NCBI GenBank assembly: GCA_963771545.1
Contig: CAVYTX010000002.1
Location: 2,232,001-2,296,000, forward strand
Length of the DNA: 64,000 bases
Origin: CAKZLS01 sp963771545
Lineage (GTDB): Bacteria > Pseudomonadota > Alphaproteobacteria > Rhodospirillales > Defluviicoccaceae
Reading direction: 5' to 3'
In this document: positions 35,187-44,100 of the stretch, piece by piece
Position numbering within the stretch: position 1 is the first letter of the stretch
How the letters are laid out: every line of letters begins with the position of its first letter
The notes under the pieces: generated by a model
Seen by the model: the letters and a program-made list of their open reading frames with translations, nothing else
What the model was told of the DNA's origin: nothing
The model's database searches: none
Translations under genes and position numbers: made by a program

Positions 35187-35440
35187 CGCGGGACCTCCTC
35201 GGACAAATTCTCGGCCAAACCTTTCAGAACGCCCGCCTCGGCGAACAAGGCCAAGGTTTGCCTTGCTTCCTCCGGTTCCAGTTTGGAAAGTGCGAAACCC
35301 ACATGGAGAATGACGTAGTCGCCGACGGCAACGCCGTCGACCAGGCAAAGACTCACGGTTTTGACGATCCCGCCGACCTCCACCTTGGCCATGTCCTGGT
35401 CAAGCGTTTCGATCACCCGCGCGGGTATGGCCAAACACAT
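35183..35440 (-). CDS. hypC: Hydrogenase maturation chaperone HypC
   Basis: 85 aa starting MCLAIPARV, where Cys2 is the ligand that binds the Fe(CN)2CO moiety with HypD. VGDYVILHVGFALSKLEPEEA is the family signature in the middle. It is the small chaperone that also docks on the hydrogenase large-subunit precursor. Order hypF-hypC-hypD, with a 6-bp gap before and a 4-bp overlap after. Confidence 0.97.
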   Translation of the reverse strand: MCLAIPARVIETLDQDMAKVEVGGIVKTVSLCLVDGVAVGDYVILHVGFALSKLEPEEARQTLALFAEAGVLKGLAENLSEEVPR

Positions 35441-35446
35441 CCTCGA

Positions 35447-36562
35447 TTATCCTCTTGCCAAGGCCGCGACCCAAGCCTGGCCCAAACTGATCGCGGGGTC
35501 GCCCGGGCTTAGCCGCGCCGGCGTCAACACGTCCAGTTTACGCCTGGTCAAGCCGTCCGCCAGTCCGGACATCAGCACCCTGTTGAAAAAGCATCCACCG
35601 CAAAAAGCCACATGGCGAACGCCGGCAACCTCCGCCGCCCATGCCACCCATTCGGTCATGGCCGCGATGAGGGTGCCGTGAAACAGGTCGGCCCCATCCG
35701 CTGGATCGAGATTCACGAGCCGTTCCAGCAGCGGGGTCATGTCGAGGACACCGCTCTCCAAGCGCCACCCCTCGGGATCGCTTACCGGACGTCCGACCAT
35801 CCGTTCCAGCGCCATGGGCGCCTCGCCCTCGAAGTTCGCGACCGGTTTGACGCCGAGGAGCCCGCAGGCCGCGTCGAACAGACGTCCGCAGCTTGACGTG
35901 GGGGGACAGTTGACACCGCGATCCAGCATTTCGGCGATCACGCCGGAGCCTGCGATGGAATGGTAGCGTTCGCCGATCTCGCCCTTTCGCCCCATTGCGT
36001 GGAGAGCCGCCGCGCCCATTCGCCACGGTTCGCGCGCCGCCTTGTCTCCGCCCGGCTGAGCCAACTCTTTCAGATGGCCGAGCCTGCGGTAGCCAGCGGG
36101 GTCCACTAGCATCAACTCGCCACCCCAAGACCGGTTGTTCTCGCCCAGGCCGAAACCGTCCAGGGCCAGCCCGAGGATCGGCCCCCGGTGATCATGCTCG
36201 GCCATCACCGCCGCCACGTGCGCGTGGTGATGTTGCACCGGAAGCGCCTCGACGCCCATCCGGGCGGCCACCGCCTCGGCATACCGGGAGCTGTGGAAGT
36301 TGGGGTGCAGGTCGTGCGCGACGACGCTCGGCTTGTCGCCACTTCGGTGCAAAAGCGCCTCGACCGACCGCTCGAAACCGTGGACGGCTTCCACGGTTTC
36401 CAGATTGCCGTTGTCCCGCGAAACCAGAGCCTCGGTTCCCTGCATCAAGCAAACGGTGTTCTTGAGAAAGGCGCCAACCGCGAGCACCGTCGGCAAGGGC
36501 CGGGTAAACTCGATCACCGTGTCGACGATGTCTTCGGTCCGAGTGAGAACGGCGACGCCCAT
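35447..36562 (-). CDS. hypF: Carbamoyltransferase HypF, short form (C-terminal Kae1-like domain only)
   Basis: 371 aa, where full-length HypF has about 750. Only the C-terminal Kae1-like domain is present: HDLHPNFHSSRYA, VQHHHAHVAAVMAEH (metal-binding His), LALDGFGLGENN and FCGGCFFNRVLM. The acylphosphatase, two zinc-finger and YrdC-like domains that make the carbamoyl-adenylate are absent. Short HypF proteins of this kind are known, for example HypF1 of Ralstonia eutropha. It may work with a separate YrdC-like activity or with a full-length HypF elsewhere. It is in place within the hyp operon, so it is not simple debris. Confidence 0.9.
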   Translation of the reverse strand: MGVAVLTRTEDIVDTVIEFTRPLPTVLAVGAFLKNTVCLMQGTEALVSRDNGNLETVEAVHGFERSVEALLHRSGDKPSVVAHDLHPNFHSSRYAEAVAARMGVEALPVQHHHAHVAAVMAEHDHRGPILGLALDGFGLGENNRSWGGELMLVDPAGYRRLGHLKELAQPGGDKAAREPWRMGAAALHAMGRKGEIGERYHSIAGSGVIAEMLDRGVNCPPTSSCGRLFDAACGLLGVKPVANFEGEAPMALERMVGRPVSDPEGWRLESGVLDMTPLLERLVNLDPADGADLFHGTLIAAMTEWVAWAAEVAGVRHVAFCGGCFFNRVLMSGLADGLTRRKLDVLTPARLSPGDPAISLGQAWVAALARG

Positions 36563-36565
36563 TGC

Positions 36566-37447
36566 TTATACACGCGCCTCGACCAGCGGTTCGCGGGACG
36601 CAACCGCCGATCCGCGCCGCCGATCGATCCACTCAAACCAAGCCTCCAGTCCCTCGCCGCTGGTGGCCGAGAGTATCATTACCTCGATCGCGGGATTGAT
36701 GCGACGGGCGAACACCACGCATCGCTCCATGTCGAAGGGAACGTAGGGCAAGAGATCAAGCTTGGTGATCACCATCAGATCGGCCGCGTGGAACATGTCG
36801 GGATACTTGAGCGGCTTGTCTTCCCCTTCGGTGACCGACAGCATGACCACCCTGTGAGCCTCGCCGAGATCGAACGCCGCCGGACACACCAGATTCCCGA
36901 CATTTTCGATGAACAGCACCGAGCCCTGTTGGGGATCGAGGCGACGAACGGCGTCCCCGACCATTCGCGCGTCCAAATGACATCCCTTGCCGGTGTTGAT
37001 TTGCAGCGCCGGCACGCCCGTGGCGCGGATCCGGTCGGCATCGAAGCTGGTCTGCTGGTCGCCCTCGATCACCGTCATGGCAAACCGGTCGCGGAGACCC
37101 TCGATAGCGCGAACCAGGAGCGTGGTCTTTCCGGAACCCGGGCTGGAAACCAGGTTCAAGGCCAGGACGCCCCGCTTGGCGAAAAACGATCGATTGCGGC
37201 TCGCGAGCCGGTCGTTCTCGCCAAGAATATCTTGCTCCACCTGGACAATGCGCGCCTGGCTCGTGCCCGGCACATGCGCGCCGCCCGGCGCCGACCCGTA
37301 AGCCAAGACATCCGCATCGCGGCCACGATCATGATCATGATCGTGGTGGTGGTGGTGATGGTGATGATGATCGGCGTGGGGCGCTGGTTGTCGGGCCGTT
37401 TTTAATTCTTCCTGAGTCGCCTGGCCACATCCGCATACCGTGCACAT
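36566..37447 (-). CDS. hypB: Hydrogenase nickel incorporation GTPase HypB
   Basis: 293 aa from the ATG at 37447. The N-terminus CTVCGCG is the high-affinity nickel site. Then comes a His-rich run of nine consecutive His and alternating Asp-His (about residues 28-42), a presumed nickel store. The GTPase motifs are LVSSPGSGKTTLL, EGDQQTSFD, FIENVGNLVCPAAFDLGE and TKLDLLPYV. It inserts nickel with HypA. The TAATG overlap with hypA shows translational coupling. The frame upstream to 37516 lies inside hypA and is ignored. Confidence 0.97.
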   Translation of the reverse strand: MCTVCGCGQATQEELKTARQPAPHADHHHHHHHHHDHDHDRGRDADVLAYGSAPGGAHVPGTSQARIVQVEQDILGENDRLASRNRSFFAKRGVLALNLVSSPGSGKTTLLVRAIEGLRDRFAMTVIEGDQQTSFDADRIRATGVPALQINTGKGCHLDARMVGDAVRRLDPQQGSVLFIENVGNLVCPAAFDLGEAHRVVMLSVTEGEDKPLKYPDMFHAADLMVITKLDLLPYVPFDMERCVVFARRINPAIEVMILSATSGEGLEAWFEWIDRRRGSAVASREPLVEARV

Positions 37448-37788
37448 TATTCCACCTCCAACTCGCTGACGCGCATTTCGTCGCCGCCGGTCACCTGCAG
37501 CTCGAACGTGCCGCATTGAGGACAGGGATCATAGCGCTCGCCGATGGTTATGGTTTCGCCGCATCTCATGCACCATGCCTGACCGGGCGTCCGAACGACT
37601 TCGAGCCGCGCGCCATCCGCGAGCGTCCCCCGGGTTACCGCCGAGAAACAGAACTCAAGCGCCTCCGGCGCGGCGCAGGACAGGGCGCCAACCTGCAGCC
37701 AAACGGTTTTCACGCGATCGAACCGATGGGTTTTCGCTTGCCCTTGAAGAATGCTGAGCACGCTCTCGCAGAGCGCCAACTCGTGCAC
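37447..37788 (-). CDS. hypA: Hydrogenase nickel incorporation protein HypA
   Basis: 113 aa. MHELALCESV carries the MHE nickel site; CMRCGETI and DPCPQCG give the zinc-ribbon Cys pairs. It is the first gene of hypA-B-F-C-D-E; the next gene overlaps by 1 nt. It delivers nickel to the large subunit of the group 3b hydrogenase, which lies 20 kb away at 58874-60172 in this window, and of any other hydrogenase in the genome. Confidence 0.97.
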   Translation of the reverse strand: MHELALCESVLSILQGQAKTHRFDRVKTVWLQVGALSCAAPEALEFCFSAVTRGTLADGARLEVVRTPGQAWCMRCGETITIGERYDPCPQCGTFELQVTGGDEMRVSELEVE

Positions 37789-37960
37789 GCCTTCCCTCCA
37801 TGGCGACTTCGCCGTTTTTTTCTAGCCGATCTCTCGGCCGGACGATTAGGACGCAAGACGCCGCGAAGCGCACGTCCCGCCCGATCACAATCTACAAGGG
37901 AAGTGTAACGGATTTTCGCAAAACCGCTATTCACAATTTTCCGGCGGACGCCGCGCTCGG

Positions 37961-40582
37961 TCAATTGCCTTTGCGGCGAAGAACCACCGCCGCGAATGGA
38001 GGTACATTGATGCTTAGCGAATAAGGTCGCCCATGCATGGACATCTGATCCGCGGCGACGCCGCCCAAGCTGCCCACATTGCCGCCGCCATACTTCTCGG
38101 CGTCGCTGTTCAGCGCCTCTTGGTAGTACCCGTCCTTCGGGACCCCGATGCGGTACCCGTTGCGAACGACGGGCGTGAAGTTGCAGACCACGGCAACGAG
38201 GTCGTTGTCTTTGTTGCCGTGCCGGAGATAGGATATGATGCTTTGTTCGGTGTCGTTGGCATCGATCCACGAAAAACCACCTTCCTCGCAGTCTCGTTCG
38301 TAGAGCGCGGAGCTTGACCGATAGACCCGGTTGAGGTCGCGCACCAGGTGCTGGACGCCCCGATGCATGGGATCGTCGAGCAGATGCCAATCCAGGCTGA
38401 TCTCCGAGTTCCATTCCCGCTCCTGAGCGATCTCGTCGCCCATGAAGAGAAGTTTCTTGCCCGGGGATGTGTACATCAGGGTGTAATAGAGACGGAGATT
38501 GGCGAAGCGCTGCCAACGGTCGCCGGGCATTTTTCGCAATAAGGAGCCTCGACCGTAACCGACCTCCTCGTGTGAAAGCGGCAGGATAAAGTTCTCGTGA
38601 AAGGCGGTTGCGGGCCGATGAGTCAATTCATCATGATAGTATTTTCGATGGACGGGATTCCTCGACATGTAGCGGAGGGTCTCGCGGATCCAGCCGTCAT
38701 TCCATTTGAATCCGAAACCCAACCCCCCCAAAGCCGTGGCATAGGATACATTGGGCCAACCGGAGTCGTCCTCCGCGACCGTGAACGTGCCGGGATAGCT
38801 CTCGGACACCACCTCGTTCAATCGTCTCAGAAAATCGATCGCTTCGAGATTCTCATGGCTCCCTTCGCGGTTGGGAGTCCACTCGCCGCGAGCGCGACCG
38901 TAGTCGAGGTACAGCATTGACGCCAAGGCGCTCAGGCGCAATCCATCCAAATGATACCGGTCCAACCAGAATAGGGCATTGCTGAGCAGGTAGTTGGCCA
39001 CCTCGCGACGACCATAGTCGTACGTGAGCGTGTTCCAGCCCGGATGGCGCCGTTGCCGCGGATCGGGATGCTCGTACAGCGGGGTTCCGTCGAAGGCGCT
39101 CAGCCCGTGCGGAGCATCGGAAAAATGAACCGGAACCCAGTCGGCGATGACCCCGATATCCGCTTGATGACAACGATCGACAAATCCCCGGAATTCGTCG
39201 GGCGTGCCCCAACGGCTGGTCGGAGCGTAGGGGGCAAGCGGCTGATACCCAAGCGAGCCGTCGAAATCGAACTCGCTGACCGGAAGAAGTTCAATGTGGG
39301 TGAAGCCCATGTCCCTGACATAATCGACAAGGACGTCGGTCAGTTCGCCGTAAGTCAGCCACCGATGGCCTTCCTCGGGGTTGCGCCGCCACGAGCCCAG
39401 GTGAACTTCGTAGATGGCAATGGGCGCCTCGCGCGTATTCTTCGAGGCTCGAACCTTCAACCACTTGCTGTCTTGCCATTTGTAGGAGTTCGGGTCGGAT
39501 ACGATCGAAGCCGATCCCGGCGACCGTTCCGACAGGAATGCAACGGGATCTCCCTTATCGGTCAGCTTCGCGCCCGTTCCGGATTTGATTTCGTACTTGT
39601 AGAGTTGACCCTCACGGACACCGGGGAGGAACAGTTCCCAAACTCCGCAGTCGTAGCGAAGTCTCATTCCATGCCGGCGGCCATCCCAATCATTGAATTC
39701 GCCAATGACGGAAACGCGACCCGCGTTTGGCGCCCATACGGCAAATGTCACGCCGTCCACGCCATCCAACGTCGTAACGTGTGCGCCAAGTTTCTCATAG
39801 CTCTTGAGATGATTTCCCTCGGCAAGAAGCCGCACGTCGTTGTCGTCGAGAATGGGCGGGAAGCGATAGGGATCCTCCATTTCGACTTCTCCGCTCTCCG
39901 TCTCGACAAGCAATCGATAGGCAAAACGCTGTTTGATGCCCTCGACAACGCCCGCGAACAACCCGTCCGGATGAATATTCGAGAGCGTCGCCACCACCTT
40001 TCCCGACCCGCGATCGAGGACCCGAACACCCTGCGCCCGAGGAACGAACGCGCGAACGACAAAGGGTCCGCCGGGCAGGAGTTCATGCATTCCGAGAAAG
40101 CCGAACGGATCGCGGTGGTCGGCGGTCACCACGGCGGCAACATCGCCTTCGCCGGCGAGCGGCGGGAGCGCTCGCCGCTCGGCTTCGGGTTTCGCCGCGA
40201 CGGCCGCGGTTGTGGATTTCGCCGCCTCCGACTCGCTTCTTGTCGCGGCCTTCCGTTGAGTCGGTGCTCTAGTCGGGGCAGATTTGGTCGACGCGCGAGA
40301 ATTTGGCCTAGGTTGTGGTCGCGACGTCTTTGGCGCATTGGACGACTTGGCTTCGGGATTTTGAGCAACAGGTTCGGTTGCTTTGGGGGGCGTCGCCTGG
40401 GGCTTGGCGGCGTCGGATTGTGGTAACGGAGCCGCGGAACGCTTGGTCACGGCGGAAGCGGTCTTGTCCGGTGGCTTGGGTTTCGCCACTTCATTCCGCT
40501 TCCGTTGATCCTCGGGTTGGGATTTCCCGCCGACCGATCCGGCACTGGGTTTGTTGGGATCGGACTTCCCTTTGGCGCTCAT
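37961..40582 (-). CDS. GlgB-like branching enzyme with altered catalytic residues and a long basic N-terminus
   Basis: 873 aa: an N-terminal 140-residue Lys/Pro/Ala-rich extension, a CBM48-like region, then a GH13_9 catalytic domain and a C-terminal beta domain. Alignment by eye to E. coli GlgB places the nucleophile Asp405 at Ser551 here (DGLRLSALASM for DALRVDAVASM). Asp526 is Glu672 (SHEEVGYG for SHDEVVHG). The acid/base Glu458 is kept as Glu604 (VAEDDSGW). Loss of the nucleophile should abolish normal branching. Fold-level conservation (EFDGT-like, GRREVANYLLSNALFWLDRY) is good, so it may be a glucan-binding or scaffolding pseudoenzyme; the basic tail could bind glycogen or a nucleic acid. 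Divergent from glgP. The active branching enzyme may be the GH57 at 52371. Confidence 0.85.
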   Translation of the reverse strand: MSAKGKSDPNKPSAGSVGGKSQPEDQRKRNEVAKPKPPDKTASAVTKRSAAPLPQSDAAKPQATPPKATEPVAQNPEAKSSNAPKTSRPQPRPNSRASTKSAPTRAPTQRKAATRSESEAAKSTTAAVAAKPEAERRALPPLAGEGDVAAVVTADHRDPFGFLGMHELLPGGPFVVRAFVPRAQGVRVLDRGSGKVVATLSNIHPDGLFAGVVEGIKQRFAYRLLVETESGEVEMEDPYRFPPILDDNDVRLLAEGNHLKSYEKLGAHVTTLDGVDGVTFAVWAPNAGRVSVIGEFNDWDGRRHGMRLRYDCGVWELFLPGVREGQLYKYEIKSGTGAKLTDKGDPVAFLSERSPGSASIVSDPNSYKWQDSKWLKVRASKNTREAPIAIYEVHLGSWRRNPEEGHRWLTYGELTDVLVDYVRDMGFTHIELLPVSEFDFDGSLGYQPLAPYAPTSRWGTPDEFRGFVDRCHQADIGVIADWVPVHFSDAPHGLSAFDGTPLYEHPDPRQRRHPGWNTLTYDYGRREVANYLLSNALFWLDRYHLDGLRLSALASMLYLDYGRARGEWTPNREGSHENLEAIDFLRRLNEVVSESYPGTFTVAEDDSGWPNVSYATALGGLGFGFKWNDGWIRETLRYMSRNPVHRKYYHDELTHRPATAFHENFILPLSHEEVGYGRGSLLRKMPGDRWQRFANLRLYYTLMYTSPGKKLLFMGDEIAQEREWNSEISLDWHLLDDPMHRGVQHLVRDLNRVYRSSSALYERDCEEGGFSWIDANDTEQSIISYLRHGNKDNDLVAVVCNFTPVVRNGYRIGVPKDGYYQEALNSDAEKYGGGNVGSLGGVAADQMSMHGRPYSLSINVPPFAAVVLRRKGN

Positions 40583-41121
40583 GTCCTTTTTTCCTTACTT
40601 GACTTGCCGCCGCGCAATTCGAAACGCCGGGAAATTCCCGACGCAACGGCCATTTATATTGCCGTTTAATGCCGTCTCGGTAGCGCGCCGCCATATCTGC
40701 GGTCAAATTTTCAGATCGTGCCCGGTAAAACACATCGACTCATCCACGGGACAGAACACCGCATGGGCGTTCGCCCCCACATACCGTGCCCCAAGCGGAG
40801 CCGCGGATTCTTGTAACCCTTAATCCGTTTCCTGTGAAGTCGGTCCCGCCTGATCGACGCCAACCATTGATCGTGAGAGTGCTGAAACAGCCGGGCAGGT
40901 CGCGGCGAACATGCCGAGCGTACGGCCGTCCCTCCATGAAAAGTTCTTGCTCGTTCGCATTCCCTCTTTAACCGGCGCACCTTTGCTCGTATCTAAGGCC
41001 GATTCGACAAAGAAAAATTTCGCTGTCAGCGATGGCAGGTTCGCCGGCTCGTTGTTTGGAAAGCGCGGACATAGGCTGAAATCGGCGATTACGACGGATT
41101 AGATCGGGGAGAGCAAAACAA
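40583..41121. other. 539-bp divergent gap between the GlgB-like gene and glgP
   Basis: No ORF that looks real in any frame, no tRNA and no repeat that I can identify. GGGGAGAG lies 11 nt before the glgP ATG. It presumably holds the promoters for the two diverging genes, but I find no strong -35/-10 pair to propose. Confidence 0.5.
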
Positions 41122-43629
41122 ATGGCGCGTCAGAAAACGTCGAACGCAATCGAAGAGACAGAACTGCATAGCATCGCCTTCCGCGCCGCGGAAGGCATGG
41201 ATGTGGATAGCCTCATTCGAAGCTTCAACTTTCACTTGAAATTCACGCTGGCGAAAGACGAGTACTCGGCCACCGTCCAGGATCGCTACCAAGCGCTGGC
41301 GCTGGCTGTCCGCGACCGCCTCATCGGGCGCTGGATCGACACCCAGCAGGCTTACCACCACCAGAACGTCAAGCGCATCAATTACCTGTCGCTGGAGTTC
41401 CTGATCGGAAGGGCAATGGGCAATAACGTGATCAACCTCATGTTCGAGGACACGTGCCGCGAAGCCATGCAGAGGCTCGGCCTGGATTGGGATGTATTGC
41501 GCGATGTCGAAGAGGACGCCGCGCTGGGGAACGGCGGTCTCGGCCGCCTCGCGGCCTGCTTCCTGGACTCCATGGCGACCCTGAAGTTACCGGCGTTCGG
41601 CTATGGAATCCGGTACGACTACGGCGTCTTCAAGCAGCGCATCGAGAACGGCTGGCAGGTCGAGGAGCCCGACAACTGGCTCAGGTGGGGCAACCCTTGG
41701 GAAGTCGGCCACCCGGAAGTCTCGTACGCGGTCCAATTCGAGGGGCACGCCGAACCCAGACGCGCGAACGGCGCCACGCACTGGGATTGGGTCGACACTC
41801 GGCCGATCGTGGGCATGGCGTACGATACGCCGATCGTTGGTTACGGATCGTTCAACGTCAACACGCTGAGACTTTGGACGGCAAAAGCCACGCAGGATTT
41901 CGACTTCCAGGATTTCAGCCAAGGGTCATACGTGGAAGCGGTCGAAGATAAGGTGATGGCCGAGAACCTCACCAAGGTGCTCTATCCGAACGATAGTGTT
42001 TATGCGGGCCGCGAACTGAGGCTGCGCCAACAGTACTTTTTCGTTTCCTGCTCCATTCAGGATATCATCCGTCGATTCAAGTCGGACAACAGTGACTGGA
42101 ACGCGTTTCCGGACAAGGTGTTCATCCAGATGAACGACACCCATCCGGCCCTCGTGGTGCCGGAGTTGATGCGGATTTTTCTCGATAAAGAGGATCTGGA
42201 TTGGGACAAGGCCTGGGAACTGACGAACAACTCCACCGGCTATACCAATCATACCCTTCTTCCGGAGGCCCTTGAACGGTGGCCGGTCAGCATGTTCGAG
42301 CGACTGCTGCCTCGGCACCTGAATATCATCTATGACATCAACAGCCATTTCCTGCGCAGGGTAGCGACCCACTATCCCGGTGATTTTAACCGCTTAGAGC
42401 GCATGAGCATCGTGCAAGAGCAACCGGAAAAAGCCATCCGCATGGCGAACTTGTCGGTGGTCGGCAGTTCCTCGACGAATGGCGTCGCGGCCCTGCACAC
42501 GCGGCTGCTCATGGATGGAATGATGAAGGATTTCGCGGACTTTTATCCCGAGCGATTCAACAACAAGACCAATGGCGTCACGCCTCGCCGATGGTTGTTG
42601 AAGGCCAATCCGAAACTCGCGGCGCTGATCACGGAAAAGATCGGAGATGGCTGGATCACCGATCTGGATCAGCTTAGGGGGCTGGAAAAATACGCGGGCG
42701 ACCGGCAATTCCGCCATAAAGTGAGGGAAATCAAACGCTCCAACAAAGAAGCGCTCGCCGACTTCATAAAGCGCAAACTGAATGTCACCGTCTCTCCGGA
42801 CTCGATGTTCGACGTGCAGGTCAAGCGCATTCATGAATACAAGCGGCAGCTCTTGCTCGCCCTCTATATCATTGTTGTGTTCAATCGGCTGAAAGCGAAT
42901 CCCTCTCTCGATATCGTTCCCCGTACGTTCATCATTGGCGGCAAGGCCGCGCCCGCGTATCACATGGCCAAATTGATCATCAAGTTGATCAATCAAATCG
43001 GCAGCGTCGTCAACTTCGACCCGGATCTCCAGGACAAGATCAAGGTTATCTTCATCCCCGACTATCGGGTCTCGCTGGCCGAAAAGATCATGCCGGCGGC
43101 GGACCTTAGCGAACAAATCTCCACGGCCGGCATGGAGGCGTCGGGCACGGGCAACATGAAGTTCGCCATGAATGGCGCGTTAACCATCGGAACCCTGGAT
43201 GGCGCCAACATCGAAATCAAAGAGGAAGTCGGCGACGAGAACATCTTTATTTTCGGTCTTACCGCCGCGCAGGTCGAATCGCTTCGCGGCAACTACAACC
43301 CCGGTGAAATCTATATGACCGACGAAGAAATTCGCCGCGCCGTCGATCTGATCCGGGATGACTTTTTCAGCCTCGACGAGCCGGGCGTCTTCCGTCCCAT
43401 CGTCTCCAATCTTTTGGAGGGCGGCGACTATTACATGCTATTGGCCGACCTCCGAGGCTACCTCGATGCCCAATCGCGCGTCGACGCGACGTATCGTGAT
43501 CAGGAGGTTTGGGCGGAAAAAGCTTTGATCAATATCGCGCGAACCGGCCGTTTCAGTTCCGACCGCACCATTGGGGAATACGCCCGCGATATCTGGGACG
43601 TAAAACCAATCGAAGTAACGCCTCAATAG
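41122..43629 (+). CDS. glgP: Glycogen phosphorylase
   Basis: 835 aa, family GT35. It releases glucose-1-phosphate from alpha-1,4-glucan. The signature EASGTGNMKFAMNG carries the PLP lysine at residue 680, the same number as in mammalian phosphorylase, and the earlier block LGNGGLGRLAACFLDSMATL is intact. The substrate motif RIHEYKRQLL and NDTHPALVVPELMR are present. Length is standard. No allosteric N-terminal extension is evident. The 3' end is followed by a strong 12-bp hairpin at 43663. A relic of another copy is found at 47960. Confidence 0.98.
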   Translation: MARQKTSNAIEETELHSIAFRAAEGMDVDSLIRSFNFHLKFTLAKDEYSATVQDRYQALALAVRDRLIGRWIDTQQAYHHQNVKRINYLSLEFLIGRAMGNNVINLMFEDTCREAMQRLGLDWDVLRDVEEDAALGNGGLGRLAACFLDSMATLKLPAFGYGIRYDYGVFKQRIENGWQVEEPDNWLRWGNPWEVGHPEVSYAVQFEGHAEPRRANGATHWDWVDTRPIVGMAYDTPIVGYGSFNVNTLRLWTAKATQDFDFQDFSQGSYVEAVEDKVMAENLTKVLYPNDSVYAGRELRLRQQYFFVSCSIQDIIRRFKSDNSDWNAFPDKVFIQMNDTHPALVVPELMRIFLDKEDLDWDKAWELTNNSTGYTNHTLLPEALERWPVSMFERLLPRHLNIIYDINSHFLRRVATHYPGDFNRLERMSIVQEQPEKAIRMANLSVVGSSSTNGVAALHTRLLMDGMMKDFADFYPERFNNKTNGVTPRRWLLKANPKLAALITEKIGDGWITDLDQLRGLEKYAGDRQFRHKVREIKRSNKEALADFIKRKLNVTVSPDSMFDVQVKRIHEYKRQLLLALYIIVVFNRLKANPSLDIVPRTFIIGGKAAPAYHMAKLIIKLINQIGSVVNFDPDLQDKIKVIFIPDYRVSLAEKIMPAADLSEQISTAGMEASGTGNMKFAMNGALTIGTLDGANIEIKEEVGDENIFIFGLTAAQVESLRGNYNPGEIYMTDEEIRRAVDLIRDDFFSLDEPGVFRPIVSNLLEGGDYYMLLADLRGYLDAQSRVDATYRDQEVWAEKALINIARTGRFSSDRTIGEYARDIWDVKPIEVTPQ

Positions 43630-43662
43630 CATAGTTCTCGTCAGGCCAGCCGCTTGCAATCT

Positions 43663-43693
43663 CGGGATGGTGAAGTTTTTGTTCACCATCCCG
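43663..43693. terminator. 12-bp perfect stem between glgP and the converging peptide cluster
   Basis: CGGGATGGTGAA (43663-43674) and TTCACCATCCCG (43682-43693) form a perfect stem with the loop GTTTTTG. Lies 33 bp past the glgP stop and 113 bp past the end of the minus-strand operon, so it could stop transcription from both sides. It lacks a T tract after the stem, so it may not act as a classic intrinsic terminator. Confidence 0.55.
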
Positions 43694-43806
43694 ATACAGA
43701 CTCCAGCGACAGCTTCGCTTTCCCTTCACGACCAGAGTATACCCCACCCGGACCGTGCGTGGCCCCACTATGCATAACGGCCCTCAACCTGGTCGCGCGT
43801 CGCTGG

Positions 43807-44079
43807 TTACCAAAGCCACCGAGGAGGACCAGGGAACGGATCGCCAGGCGGCGGATTTTCTACACCGTCGGAACAACGTCCTACGGCGCATGCCCCACAC
43901 ACTGCCCGGGGATGCCCGCCGTTCTCGAGACATCTATCAAGGATTGCATCACAGTTCCGGCAGGCCGGGATTGATGGAACGACCATACTGGCCGACGAGC
44001 TGCCGGAGTTGCCTACCATGCGATAGTGCGTATTGGTCCTGTATAGCGACGCTTTTGCGGTGAAGTTTGGCATATTCAT
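43807..44079 (-). CDS. Cys-rich small peptide with an MNMPxFTA N-terminus (possible RiPP precursor B)
   Basis: 90 aa from ATG 44079, 8 nt after GGAGG. N-terminus MNMPNFTAKASLYRTNTHYR, then a Gly/Ser spacer, a segment with six Cys (PACRNCDAIL, RCLE, VCGACAVGRC) and a Pro/Gly/Trp tail (PPPGDPFPGPPRWLW). The N-terminal 14 residues share the pattern M-N-M-P-x-F-T-A-x-x-S-x-Y-R with the other peptide of the cluster at 45316, although the rest differs completely, the leader/core layout of a peptide natural product precursor. No signal peptide. Last gene of the operon, 21 bp after the PatG-like gene. Function is unknown; precursor status is an inference. Confidence 0.6.
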   Translation of the reverse strand: MNMPNFTAKASLYRTNTHYRMVGNSGSSSASMVVPSIPACRNCDAILDRCLENGGHPRAVCGACAVGRCSDGVENPPPGDPFPGPPRWLW

Positions 44080-44100
44080 CGGGTTTTCCTCCAACTAATC

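Noticed and set aside
39044..40426. 460-aa plus-strand frame opposite the GlgB-like gene
   Set aside because: Antisense shadow without recognised domains.
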